Source: Phycisphaerae bacterium (lineage in GTDB: Bacteria > Planctomycetota > Phycisphaerae > SM23-33). From it: a stretch of 64,000 bases of DNA. The stretch is taken from contig JASLNT010000114.1 in the NCBI GenBank assembly GCA_030745875.1, positions 50,690 through 114,689 on the forward strand. Direction: 5' to 3'. Position 1 is the first letter of the stretch. The number at the start of each line of letters is the position of its first letter. The notes beneath the pieces were generated by a model. It was given only the letters and a program-made list of their open reading frames with translations, did no database searches and was not told the DNA's origin. A program made the translations under genes and the position numbers. Below are positions 31,961-40,280 of this stretch, piece after piece.

Positions 31961-34432
31961 GTGCAGGATACAAGCTTGGTGTGGCCTTTTAGAAGAAAAC
32001 GAATCAAGCCTCGTCGTCTTGAGGTCCGCAAGGACATCTCGGCTGACAGCCTGTCGCTGTGGGAGCGTTTCCGCACTTCCGGAGGACCGGTTTCAGTGCT
32101 GCTTGGTTTGGGGTTCTGGATCGCTGTGCTCCTGTTGGATATCTGCCCGCTGGACCCCCTGCCGTATCAACAGGGGCAGTACGTAAAGAGCAGCATCAGG
32201 GCGCGCGTCCGATTCGAAGTGCTCTCGCGAACGCGCCTCCAGGCCGCGGTGGGCAGGGCGCGGGAATCGACGGCCGCAACCTTCGTAGCCGACGAGAACC
32301 GAATCGAAGCAATCGTATCGATTGTGGAGTCGCTTGGAGGAAGGCTCGAAGCGACAACGCAACCGTCGGATGTCGGCGGAGACCTGCTCAGGCAGTTTGC
32401 ACTGGACGATGCGACCCTGACCGCATGGCGAGAGACGCTCGCCGGACCCGGGCGGACCAGATTCAACGAAATCACCAAATCGCTGAAGGAAAGCCTGGAA
32501 AAAGCGCCCGTAACGTCGGGCGCCGATGTCGACCAGCAGAAGTCGCGACGCGCAGGCGACGTGCTGCTGAAAGGCGGAAGCTGGTCGCGCTCGGTCAGGA
32601 AGTCGGAATTGATCGCCCTTGACGACGCCGGCGGTCTGGAAGAGGCCGCCGGACGCCTGGCCGGTGAATCCGCCGCCGCCGAGGCGATCGTTGGCTCCCT
32701 CCAGACGTTTCTGTCCATTCAACTCACCAAGGCTCCGTTGTACCACTACGACCGGGAGGCGACGGAGGCGGATATCGCCCTCGCTGAAAAGCTGACGCGG
32801 GAGAACCCTCCTCCGGCGGCGCTGGACCGCTACACGCCGGGACAAATCCTCGTAGACCGCACCAAACCGCTGGGGCGCCGGGCGGTCGCTCTGGAAGGCG
32901 GTGAGCTGGAGCTGCTTGCTCACGAACACGAGGCCTGGCTGGCTGAGAGCGGCGCCGCCGACCGCTGGACACGCGCCGTCGGACGAGCCATACAGATTCT
33001 GCTGGTGGTGACGCTTCTGTGCGCATACACCGCCATATCGCAGGCGCGAATCATCGAAAATCATCTTCGCGGAATAGCGGTCGCCGGCCTGCTGGTGGTG
33101 ATGCTCGCTATCGGGCGGATTATGGTTTCGGCGCTGGGGTGGAATCCGCACTCGGCGGTCCTGACCGTCGTGATGATATCGTGCGTTATGTCCATTACCT
33201 ACAACCAGCGTTTCGCTATGGCGATTGGGTCCGGCCAGGCGATTCTCATGACGCTGCAGTTGCGGGGCGACTTTGGAATGCTGATCGTAATGTTCTCGGG
33301 CGTCATGCCCTGCGTGTTCCTTCTGCACGAGGTGCGCACCAGGAGCAAACTGATCGAAGTGTCCGCCGTCGGCGCACTAATAGTATTCATCGCCGTCTGG
33401 GCCCGCAGCTGGGCGGGACAGACCCCGTGGATATTCGCTACGGTCGACGGACTCTGGGCCGCCGGATTCGCGCTGCTTGCCGGGTTCCTCGTCCAGGGCG
33501 TACTCCCGCTTCTGGAACGCGCTTTCAAAGTAGCCACCAGCATGACGCTGCTGGAATGGTGCGACGCGTCCAGACCGCTGCTGCGCCGTTTGGCTACCCA
33601 GGCTCCGGGCACTTACAACCATTCACTGCAACTGGGCGCAATGTGCGAAGCGGCTGCTGAAGCCATCGGCGCGCGAGGTTTGCTCGCCAGAGTGGGAGCC
33701 TACTACCACGATATCGGAAAAACGCGCAAACCCGAATACTTCGTCGAGAACCAGGGGACTATGCCCTCTAAGCACGAGAACCTCTCTCCGGCGATGAGCC
33801 TGCTGATTATTGTGGGGCACGTTAAAGACGGTATCGAAATGGCGAAAGAGTACAACCTGCCGACCGTCCTGCACGAATTCATCACCACCCACCACGGTAC
33901 GACCCTGGTGCACCACTTCTACGAAGAAGCCGCCCGCAAACGGGCCTCGGAATCCGATCGGGCTCCCGATGAAGTCGAGTTCAGGTATCCGGGACCGAAG
34001 CCCTCCAGCAAGGAAGCCGGTATCCTGATGCTCGCCGATGTCTCCGAATCGTCAGTACGGTCCATGGAGGACCCAACGGCGGGACGAATCGAAAGCCAGG
34101 TCCACTCAATGGTCCAGAGACGCCTCATGGACGGGCAGCTCGACCACTGCAATATTACGCTGCGGGAAGTACACGATATCGAGACCTCGATTGTGAAGAG
34201 CCTCTGCGGAATATACCACGCGCGCATCGCCTACCCCACTCCGCAGGGAGAGAAACCCGCCGCCGCCGACTTACCTTCATCCGGTGAGCCCAACGGGAAC
34301 AACCGAAGCAATGGTAACGGGAACGGGAACGGGAACGGTCGAAGTCGGAAAAACGGCCGGGAAGAGCCCGCCAATTCCGCGGCCTCAACTAACGACAGCG
34401 ATCAGAGCGCCTCGCAAAATGACGACAGTTAA
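31961..34432 (+). CDS. pgpH: 7TM-HD domain membrane phosphohydrolase (PgpH/YqfF family, probable c-di-AMP phosphodiesterase)
   Basis: About 823 residues. One N-terminal membrane helix (44-60), a large extracytoplasmic 7TMR-HDED-like domain (~75-335), a block of seven membrane helices (~343-520) and a cytoplasmic HD domain. HD residues are visible: APGTYNH554SL, then YYHDIGKTRKPEYF with H583-D584, PSKHENLSP, VLHEFITTHHGTTLVHHFY and MLADVSESSVRS. The family hydrolyses cyclic di-AMP; that activity is inferred from family, not shown. The C-terminus is a low-complexity Asn-Gly/Ser-rich tail encoded by AACGGG hexamer repeats (about 34296-34336), a possible slippage site. The start is uncertain: GTG 31961 has a poor ribosome-binding site, and TTG 31976 lies behind AGGA. 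It overlaps ybeY by 14 bases. Confidence 0.88.
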   Translation: MQDTSLVWPFRRKRIKPRRLEVRKDISADSLSLWERFRTSGGPVSVLLGLGFWIAVLLLDICPLDPLPYQQGQYVKSSIRARVRFEVLSRTRLQAAVGRARESTAATFVADENRIEAIVSIVESLGGRLEATTQPSDVGGDLLRQFALDDATLTAWRETLAGPGRTRFNEITKSLKESLEKAPVTSGADVDQQKSRRAGDVLLKGGSWSRSVRKSELIALDDAGGLEEAAGRLAGESAAAEAIVGSLQTFLSIQLTKAPLYHYDREATEADIALAEKLTRENPPPAALDRYTPGQILVDRTKPLGRRAVALEGGELELLAHEHEAWLAESGAADRWTRAVGRAIQILLVVTLLCAYTAISQARIIENHLRGIAVAGLLVVMLAIGRIMVSALGWNPHSAVLTVVMISCVMSITYNQRFAMAIGSGQAILMTLQLRGDFGMLIVMFSGVMPCVFLLHEVRTRSKLIEVSAVGALIVFIAVWARSWAGQTPWIFATVDGLWAAGFALLAGFLVQGVLPLLERAFKVATSMTLLEWCDASRPLLRRLATQAPGTYNHSLQLGAMCEAAAEAIGARGLLARVGAYYHDIGKTRKPEYFVENQGTMPSKHENLSPAMSLLIIVGHVKDGIEMAKEYNLPTVLHEFITTHHGTTLVHHFYEEAARKRASESDRAPDEVEFRYPGPKPSSKEAGILMLADVSESSVRSMEDPTAGRIESQVHSMVQRRLMDGQLDHCNITLREVHDIETSIVKSLCGIYHARIAYPTPQGEKPAAADLPSSGEPNGNNRSNGNGNGNGNGRSRKNGREEPANSAASTNDSDQSASQNDDS

Positions 34433-34853
34433 CATCTCTTCATCGCAGACCGCCCTCCGCACGCCGCGCAAGAAGATCCTCGCTATGGTTCAGTTTGTGT
34501 TGGAGGCTGAAGGCAAGCGGTTCGACGAGGTCGACATTGCGATAGTCACGTCGCGGCGGATAGCGGCGCTGAATCGGCGTTACCTGAAACATGCGGGCGC
34601 AACTGACGTGTTGAGTTTCAGCTTGTTCGATCCGGGCTCGGGACCGATCGCACAGATCATCGTTTGCGCCGACCTGGCGGTGCGGGAAGCCCGCGCGCGG
34701 GGCATCGGTCCGCAGCGCGAACTCATGCTCTACATCGTCCACGGTCTGCTCCACGTGATGGGCTACGACGACACAACTCCCCAAGCCGCCGAGAAGATGT
34801 ACGCCCGCCAGGAGCAGTTGCTCGAAGCATTTCTGATATCGCAACGTCGATAG
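34419..34853 (+). CDS. ybeY: YbeY endoribonuclease / rRNA maturation factor, third zinc ligand changed
   Basis: 144 residues, the usual size. YbeY takes part in 16S rRNA 3'-end maturation and ribosome quality control. Visible: the DVLSFSLFD strand, GPIAQIIVCADLAVREA, and the zinc motif H108GLLH112VMGYDD. In the canonical motif H-x3-H-x5-H the third ligand is His; here the aligned residue is Asp118. Asp can bind zinc, so the protein may still be active, but the change is notable. The ATG lies inside the end of pgpH (14-base overlap), pointing to translational coupling in the phoH-pgpH-ybeY unit. The frame is open upstream within pgpH, but the longer form would be a Thr/Gly-rich artefact. It converges with comF. 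Confidence 0.92.
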   Translation: MTTVNISSSQTALRTPRKKILAMVQFVLEAEGKRFDEVDIAIVTSRRIAALNRRYLKHAGATDVLSFSLFDPGSGPIAQIIVCADLAVREARARGIGPQRELMLYIVHGLLHVMGYDDTTPQAAEKMYARQEQLLEAFLISQRR

Positions 34854-34872
34854 GCGCCCCGTTGCAGACCTG

Positions 34873-35664
34873 CTATACCGATGTGCGCCGAGCGTACGCT
34901 GTCGGCGGTTCGCTTTTTGCGACCACCGCCAGAGTCACCCTGGCCGCTCCGGCCTGCAGGAGCGTGCGGGCCGCTTCGTTGGCGGTCGCTCCGGTGGTGG
35001 TTACGTCGTCGACCAGGAGTATGCTCGCCCCGACCAGACCATCGCCCTTCCTTACCGCAAACGCTCCGCGTACGTTTTCGATTCTCCGGGATCGGGGCAG
35101 GCGGGCCTGTTGCGGAGTGTTTCTCAGGCGGACCAGTTCGTTACCAACCGGGAGGCGAAGTTCGCGTGCGATCGCCCCGGCCAGTGCGCGTGCGTGGTCC
35201 CATCCGCGCACCAATCGTCTGCGCCAGTGCATGGGTGTCGGCATGATGAGTTGGGGGGCTGTCTGGTCGTCGTCGATTTCGGCGGCGACTAATTGTCCGA
35301 GCATTTGTCCCAGGCGTTGGCGCATTGTGTCTCGGCGGTGGTATTTCAGTTCGCGTATTACGCTGCGGAGCGGGTGGGAGTACGGTCCCAGGCGGAATAC
35401 CCGGGCGAATCGGGGCAGGGTCGCCGGGCAGCCTGAGCAACCGTCTTCGCTCACGGGGATATGCGGTCCGATGGTTGTTCCGCATCGCGGACAGTATGAC
35501 AGCGACACCAGCGACAACATGCGGACGCTGCACGATTCGCATAACCGCCCAACCGGAACGTCCGGATTCTCACACGCCGCACACGTGCGCGGAAGGAGCA
35601 GGTCGCCTAGTGCGCCGGCTCCGGCGGTAAGCGCCGGCCAGACTCTCCCCAGCCGGCCTCTCAT
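34873..35664 (-). CDS. comF: ComF-family phosphoribosyltransferase-like protein
   Basis: 263 residues. The N-terminal zinc-finger part has CAAC…LCESC and YCPRCG…GCSGC cysteine pairs, and the C-terminal PRTase domain has the PRPP loop ILLVDDVTTTGATANEAA. RELKYHRRDTMRQRLGQMLG and RRLVRGWDHARALA with LARELRLPV-like segments are typical of ComF proteins. In naturally competent bacteria ComF helps DNA uptake; elsewhere the role is unclear, and no other competence gene is seen nearby. ATG 35664 overlaps the stop of the upstream HEAT gene by four bases (ATGA), which settles the start over a longer reading to 35733. It is the last gene of a leftward group and converges with ybeY. Confidence 0.9.
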   Translation of the reverse strand: MRGRLGRVWPALTAGAGALGDLLLPRTCAACENPDVPVGRLCESCSVRMLSLVSLSYCPRCGTTIGPHIPVSEDGCSGCPATLPRFARVFRLGPYSHPLRSVIRELKYHRRDTMRQRLGQMLGQLVAAEIDDDQTAPQLIMPTPMHWRRRLVRGWDHARALAGAIARELRLPVGNELVRLRNTPQQARLPRSRRIENVRGAFAVRKGDGLVGASILLVDDVTTTGATANEAARTLLQAGAARVTLAVVAKSEPPTAYARRTSV

Positions 35665-37643
35665 CGCTTCGATCCCAGGAAAAATGTTCCGCGATGCAAA
35701 ACGTAATAATCGCGAACGATGCGCGCCTGCCATAACTGAATTTTCGCGTCCGGCGAGGTGTCGACGGCGGGCAGTTCCGGAGCGCAGAGGCTCAGCACGC
35801 GGTCCAGACCGTCGTAGATCATGTAGGCGGCGATATCGCGAGGAGGAATGTGCGTGTTGTTCAACAGGTAGTCCAGCGTCTCGGTGTCTCCGGCGAACAG
35901 AAGTGCGGTGAACGCGGCGGGTACGGCGTGTCCGCTGTCGTTGCGCTGGTTGCGAACGGTCTGGAGCTGGTCCTTCAGCCCAAGTATGAGCAGGGCGCAG
36001 CGGAACCTCCCGGCTAGGACCGGGTCGTCTTCACCGCTGTGAGTTTTTCCCGGTTTGAGGCGCTCGGTGATGCGCTGAACGGCGATTTGCCTCTGCTCGT
36101 CCGTCCGCGCCGCCAGCGCCAGGAGCGTGGCTCCGGCGCCGCGGAGATTCTCGTTGTAGATGCGCCGGACGGCAGGTGCGTTGGTCGGGGGCAGCATGTG
36201 CAGACCCAGTTGGAAAGCTTCTGCCCGCCCGCTGCGGGCGACATGCCAGGCGATGTAGTCGCCAGCCAGTATCGTCGTGCTGGCGGCGTCCATCGCAACC
36301 CGGGCTCCGTTGGCGCGCCGGCCGGTGAATTCGACCGCCCCGGATCCGGAAACTGTTTTTTTCAGTTGGATGTCGGGTGCGGACGCCGGATTCAACAACC
36401 AAAACGCCGTCGCCGCAGCCGCAGAAGACAGCGGCGTGGTTTGCACGGGCGCTGCGGGACCTGTTGTCGGACGCCGGTGTGCGTAGTACGCAGCCTCGAT
36501 CAGCAGTTGCTCGTACTCGGCGCGGTTTGCGGATTTTGCGGCTTGGCGACCCAGCAGACGCACCGCCGAAGTGAACATAAGTTCCGACCGCCAATTCGGG
36601 TTCCAGTAGTTCTTGCAGATCTTGTGAAGCTCATCGCTTACCGGGATGTCCAGCGCCCCGGCCGCTTCGATCGCCGCATGGACCGGGCGCCGGTTGGTTG
36701 TGCGGTCCGACACTGCTGCGGTGAGCACGCCGCGGACGTCGTCAGCGGCGTCGGTCAGGGCGAGTTTGCCAGCCGCCAGGAGCGCCATCGGAGAAGGCGG
36801 GCGTTTTCCGCGCGCAGAGGCAAGCAGTTTTCGTACGGCTTGCTTGGCGCTGTCGTTGTTCAGGAGCGTCATCACGTGGCAGAGTCGCTGGCGGATGTCG
36901 GTGTTTTCGGTCTCGCTCAGCAGCTTGCAGAGCACCGGGCCGTACTCGGTCGGGTCAAGATACGCCAGCCCGGCCGCTGCATTGCAGGCGACTTCCACGT
37001 TGTCGTCGGTCAGCATTTCGACGATCCGATCGCCCAGAGTTCTGCGTCCGGCGAGTCCGGCGTCGAGTGCGGCGGCGGCCCGAACCGCCGGATCTTCATC
37101 GTCCAACAGTTCGCCCAGAATCGCATCGTCTTTCAGTAGCGCAGCCAGGAGGGACGAACCGGTTCGCACTTCGAGCACTTTGCTTGCAGCGGCGGAGGTC
37201 AAGGCGCGGCGGATGTAGCGGTTGTCCTTCCGGTCGTTGATTATCTTCGCCAGCAGCCAGAGTTGCGTATCGGGGTCCGGAGCGGTGGCCAGCTCCACCG
37301 CCAGCGCCCGGTCGATATGCAGCGGGTTCTCGACGGATGATTTGAACAACCCTCCCGAATTCAACGCCGTCACTATCGCAAAGAAATGCGTGTCGTCTTC
37401 CGTGTTGAGCGCCGCGATCAGCTTCTGTCTCATCTGCGGTCGAACCTTGGCGCGGTTTCCGGCGTCGGTAATGGCCTGTCCGCGCACCCAGGAGTCGCTG
37501 CTGGCCAGGTCGTCGAGCAGACGCTGGTCCCGCCAATGCGGATAGATTATCACCACGGCGACCAGACCCGCCAGCATCAGGGCGCTCGTCAGCAGCATCA
37601 AGCCCATCGGATGGCGTTTCATGAATTTCTTGATTCGGCCCAT
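35661..37643 (-). CDS. membrane-anchored HEAT-repeat protein
   Basis: About 660 residues. A single N-terminal membrane helix (residues ~15-33, MGLMLLTSALMLAGLVAVVIIY) is followed by a long alpha-helical domain with HEAT-like repeats, for example DDLASSDSWVRGQAITDAG, ELLDDEDPAVRAAAALDAG and EMLTDDNVEVACNAAAGLAYL. Repeats recur roughly every 30-40 residues to about residue 320, then a less regular region with LAGDYIAWHVARSGRAEA. Only a scaffold or protein-binding role can be suggested. ATG 37643 gives a good type II anchor, but the ribosome-binding site is weak; ATG 37622 or an upstream start at 37706 remain possible. It overlaps comF by four bases, a coupling that is not functionally obvious. 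Confidence 0.8.
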   Translation of the reverse strand: MGRIKKFMKRHPMGLMLLTSALMLAGLVAVVIIYPHWRDQRLLDDLASSDSWVRGQAITDAGNRAKVRPQMRQKLIAALNTEDDTHFFAIVTALNSGGLFKSSVENPLHIDRALAVELATAPDPDTQLWLLAKIINDRKDNRYIRRALTSAAASKVLEVRTGSSLLAALLKDDAILGELLDDEDPAVRAAAALDAGLAGRRTLGDRIVEMLTDDNVEVACNAAAGLAYLDPTEYGPVLCKLLSETENTDIRQRLCHVMTLLNNDSAKQAVRKLLASARGKRPPSPMALLAAGKLALTDAADDVRGVLTAAVSDRTTNRRPVHAAIEAAGALDIPVSDELHKICKNYWNPNWRSELMFTSAVRLLGRQAAKSANRAEYEQLLIEAAYYAHRRPTTGPAAPVQTTPLSSAAAATAFWLLNPASAPDIQLKKTVSGSGAVEFTGRRANGARVAMDAASTTILAGDYIAWHVARSGRAEAFQLGLHMLPPTNAPAVRRIYNENLRGAGATLLALAARTDEQRQIAVQRITERLKPGKTHSGEDDPVLAGRFRCALLILGLKDQLQTVRNQRNDSGHAVPAAFTALLFAGDTETLDYLLNNTHIPPRDIAAYMIYDGLDRVLSLCAPELPAVDTSPDAKIQLWQARIVRDYYVLHRGTFFLGSKR

Positions 37644-37748
37644 AGTGTCAAAGAGTCTAAGCGCACAGGTCACGCCGATGCAACGATGCATCGCCGGCGC
37701 CCGCATTTCTTTAGATGAACGCCACGCCGAGAAGTTCCCGATTTGCAG

Positions 37749-39125
37749 TTATCTGCGAACTGTTTTCAGCCTGGGCTTCTTCGATTTGGCGCGCTTGGGC
37801 GCATCGGGCGAGGCGGGGATCTCATTGCGAACAAGCCGCCTGACTTGACCGGTCAACCAGAGGTAATGATCGCTCGGGACGCCTTCATAGGTCAGAAACT
37901 CACTCGCCCCGACCGGCGGATCGTTGGTGCATTTGAAAATCGCGGTCGCTTCGTCGATCTCATCGAACATCGCCACGTACGTCATGTTCGCCCCGATTTT
38001 CCTGTTGGCGACCGCCTGCGACCAGAGAAACGCACCCTTGCGTCGCGGAATCTGCCCGAGCGTCGCATCGGCGCGCCGACCCTTCATCATGTTGCGCCAA
38101 CTGAAGCCCGGAAATATCACGGGCAGATACTCCTTGCCCGCCGACCCGCACCACGCCAGATCCGCCCGGGCGGTTGTTTTCGCGTGCTCTTGCGCCTGGC
38201 CGGGAGTTTCGTAACGCCCGATGGTCCACGGGCTTACGACGTCCGCCAGCCTGATTACCTCGTGCAGCGCCTTGTCTTTGATGCTGTCGCGGGTAAGCGT
38301 TCGCCATCCGGTCGGCACGCCCAGGACCACGGTGTTTGACCCGTACGTCCGATCGCTCTTGAGGAACTTGACAAGCCGCCGACATTCCGCCAGCGAGTAC
38401 CTGCGGTTATCGTTGAAACCAACGCCCCACACGCCCACCACGGGCTTTCCGTTGTGCCGCAGATACGCCTTGTCGCGAGTTATCCGCATCCTGTCGATCA
38501 GCAGTTTCCAATCCGCGATCACGTATTTCTCGATGTCGCCCGCCCGCAGACCCGACAGATCGTACATCATCGCCCAGGTTCGCCCGTGCAGGTTCGCGCC
38601 GGCCTGCACGTTGGACGTTACAATCGTTCGCCCCGCCAGACCTCGCCCGGACTTTATCGTCGCGCCGAATCGCTGCAGGAACACGCCGTCGATCCCGTAC
38701 TCCTTCATCCACTTGAAATGACGCAGCACCGTCTTGCGATTGTGGGAGCTGAACACGTGCGCCGGCGACCCGTTCTTGTGTTTAAAGGACGTGACGTATT
38801 TCTCATCGGCGTCCAGCTCCGACACGTCCGGCCAGAGGTCGATGCTGCAGTGCCCGGGCTCAAACCGCCCTCCGGACGAGTAGTGGTCCCAGCGCTGTCC
38901 CGTCCCGTCGCCCTGTGCGGAGAACCATCCCTGGTATCCGCACATCACCTTCTTGTGCATCGTGGAAGTGTCAACACCGCGCACGTGCTTGCCCGCATAC
39001 GGCTTCATTCGATCGATCGCCTGTTGGCGGGTGGTTTTCCGCCTGGGAGCCCCTTCGGCGCCGGCAGCGCACAGCACCAGGGCTCCGACGCCGACGAGCA
39101 TGCTGAGACGGGCGATTGCTGTCAT
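37749..39125 (-). CDS. secreted GH71/GH99-like TIM-barrel protein
   Basis: 458 residues. Signal peptide to about residue 25 (LVGVGALVLCAAGAEGA). The mature protein has the GH71/GH99-like signature of bacterial proteins of this type: KKVMCGYQGWFSAQGDGTGQ with a following WDHYSSGG, then GIDGVFLQRFGA, WAMMYDLSGLRAGDIEKYV, KPVVGVWGVGFND, LADVVSPWTIGRYETP and ATYVAMFDEIDEATAIFK-type strands. GH99 enzymes are endo-alpha-mannosidases and GH71 enzymes are alpha-1,3-glucanases; many bacterial relatives are uncharacterised, so substrate is open. ATG 39125 lies 14 bases after the trpA stop and opens a clear signal peptide; the frame is open to 39218 inside trpA, but that part is not plausible. Its place directly behind trpA is unexpected. 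Confidence 0.82.
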   Translation of the reverse strand: MTAIARLSMLVGVGALVLCAAGAEGAPRRKTTRQQAIDRMKPYAGKHVRGVDTSTMHKKVMCGYQGWFSAQGDGTGQRWDHYSSGGRFEPGHCSIDLWPDVSELDADEKYVTSFKHKNGSPAHVFSSHNRKTVLRHFKWMKEYGIDGVFLQRFGATIKSGRGLAGRTIVTSNVQAGANLHGRTWAMMYDLSGLRAGDIEKYVIADWKLLIDRMRITRDKAYLRHNGKPVVGVWGVGFNDNRRYSLAECRRLVKFLKSDRTYGSNTVVLGVPTGWRTLTRDSIKDKALHEVIRLADVVSPWTIGRYETPGQAQEHAKTTARADLAWCGSAGKEYLPVIFPGFSWRNMMKGRRADATLGQIPRRKGAFLWSQAVANRKIGANMTYVAMFDEIDEATAIFKCTNDPPVGASEFLTYEGVPSDHYLWLTGQVRRLVRNEIPASPDAPKRAKSKKPRLKTVRR

Positions 39126-39138
39126 ATGCGGTTCGGAA

Positions 39139-39957
39139 TCAGAGAATCGGAGCCAGCAGTTCCGATACGAAGTCGCCCACGCTGGCCGCCAGTTGATCGG
39201 TCGGCAGGTCGATCGCATCGGTTATGCGGTGAATTATCGCCGAGCCTACTATGGCTCCGTCGGCTACGTCGCACACTGTTTTCACGGTCTCGGGGTTGGA
39301 GATCCCGAAACCCACGCAGACGGGCGTGTCGGTGTGTTTGCGGAGTTCGGCGACGGCTTCGATTGTTTCCTGCGGCAGCGAAGCGCGCTCGCCGGTAATG
39401 CCCGTGATCGAGACGAAGTACGTGAAACCGCGACAATGCTGAGCGATTTCGATCCTCCGAGCCGGCGGAGTTGTCGGAGCGATCAGCATAATGTTGCACA
39501 GACCCGCCGCTGCGGCCAGCGATTCGACCGCGGCGGCCTCATCCAGCGGAAGGTCCGGGATGATGCACGCGTCGAAACCGGATGCGACCAGTTCGGACAT
39601 GAACGCTTCGATCCCGCGACGAAAGACTATCGAGTGGCTCACCATCGCCGCCAGCGCCATCTCCCCGCCGCCCTGGCGGTATGCTTTGACCGTGTCGAAT
39701 ATGTTGTCGACGGTGAGTCCGGCGTCCAGGGCCTTGGTGTATGAAGCCTGGATGACTGGTCCGTCGGCGATCGGATCGGAGAACGGGAAGCCCACTTCGC
39801 ATATCCGCACACCGCGCGCCTCGAAATCTTTCAGCATCGCGCCGGTGGCGTCAGTATTCGGATAACCGGCCGTAAGAAAAGGCATAAGCGCCTTGGCGCC
39901 CGAAGCCTGCAGTTCAGCGAACGTGCGGAGGAATCGATTATCTTGTAATGTACTCAT
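39139..39957 (-). CDS. trpA: tryptophan synthase alpha chain
   Basis: 272 residues, normal length. Cleaves indole-3-glycerol phosphate to indole and glyceraldehyde-3-phosphate; indole passes to the beta subunit. FLTAGYPNTDAT, E54 in RICEVGFPFSDP and D65 in DPIADGPVIQ are the catalytic acids; the C-terminal phosphate-binding GAIVGSAII and FGISNPETV motifs are present. It lies downstream of trpB, in the reverse of the common trpB-trpA spacing: a 323-base repeat-containing gap separates them. No other trp genes occur in the window, so the rest of the pathway must be elsewhere. Confidence 0.97.
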   Translation of the reverse strand: MSTLQDNRFLRTFAELQASGAKALMPFLTAGYPNTDATGAMLKDFEARGVRICEVGFPFSDPIADGPVIQASYTKALDAGLTVDNIFDTVKAYRQGGGEMALAAMVSHSIVFRRGIEAFMSELVASGFDACIIPDLPLDEAAAVESLAAAAGLCNIMLIAPTTPPARRIEIAQHCRGFTYFVSITGITGERASLPQETIEAVAELRKHTDTPVCVGFGISNPETVKTVCDVADGAIVGSAIIHRITDAIDLPTDQLAASVGDFVSELLAPIL

Positions 39958-39976
39958 GTCAGTCCTTTGTGCGACT

Positions 39977-40052
39977 CAGAGGCTCAGAGAACGACTGGAG
40001 AACGGCAAGGGGCGTAGGCTTTGCTAAACCTTGTTCCGGTCCGATGTCTGTT
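39977..40052 (+). repeat. 76-bp direct repeat, copy A
   Basis: First copy of a direct repeat in the trpB-trpA gap. It starts CAGAGGCTCAGAGAACGACT and ends with a CCGGTCCGATGTCTGTT segment. The second copy lies 134 bases on and differs at one position over 76 bases. Confidence 0.9.
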
Positions 40053-40110
40053 CTTTCGGCGTCTGTGTTGGTGTTGCAAACACGGTGTTCCAACGGCTTT
40101 GTTTTCCACA

Positions 40111-40186
40111 CAGAGGCTCAGAGAACGACTGGAGAACGGCAAGGGGCGTGGGCTTTGCTAAACCTTGTTCCGGTCCGATGTCTGTT
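40111..40186 (+). repeat. 76-bp direct repeat, copy B
   Basis: Second copy of the same sequence. Its first 32 bases, taken from 40107, are also repeated in inverted orientation at 40235-40266 with two mismatches, so this copy and its partner can pair into a long hairpin. Confidence 0.9.
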
Positions 40187-40234
40187 TCTTCGCCATTTCT
40201 GTCGCCGTAACGAAAATAAAGGTCTTGCCTTTGT

Positions 40235-40266
40235 CGTTCTCCGGTCGTTCTCTGAGTCTCTGTGTG
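40235..40266 (-). repeat. inverted partner of the trpB-trpA repeat
   Basis: The reverse complement of this segment matches 40107-40138 at 30 of 32 positions. The pairing could form a hairpin with a stem of about 32 bp and a loop of about 96 bases, ending 14 bases before the trpB stop on the other side. Confidence 0.85.
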
Positions 40267-40280
40267 TATCAGAAAAGGCC

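Noticed and set aside
34296..34336. AACGGG hexamer run as a CRISPR or satellite repeat
   Set aside because: It is in frame within the pgpH tail and codes Asn-Gly repeats; there are no spacers.
34284..34418. Longer upstream start for ybeY
   Set aside because: The added residues are a Thr/Gly-rich reading of the pgpH tail repeat; the ATG at 34419 gives the normal YbeY N-terminus.
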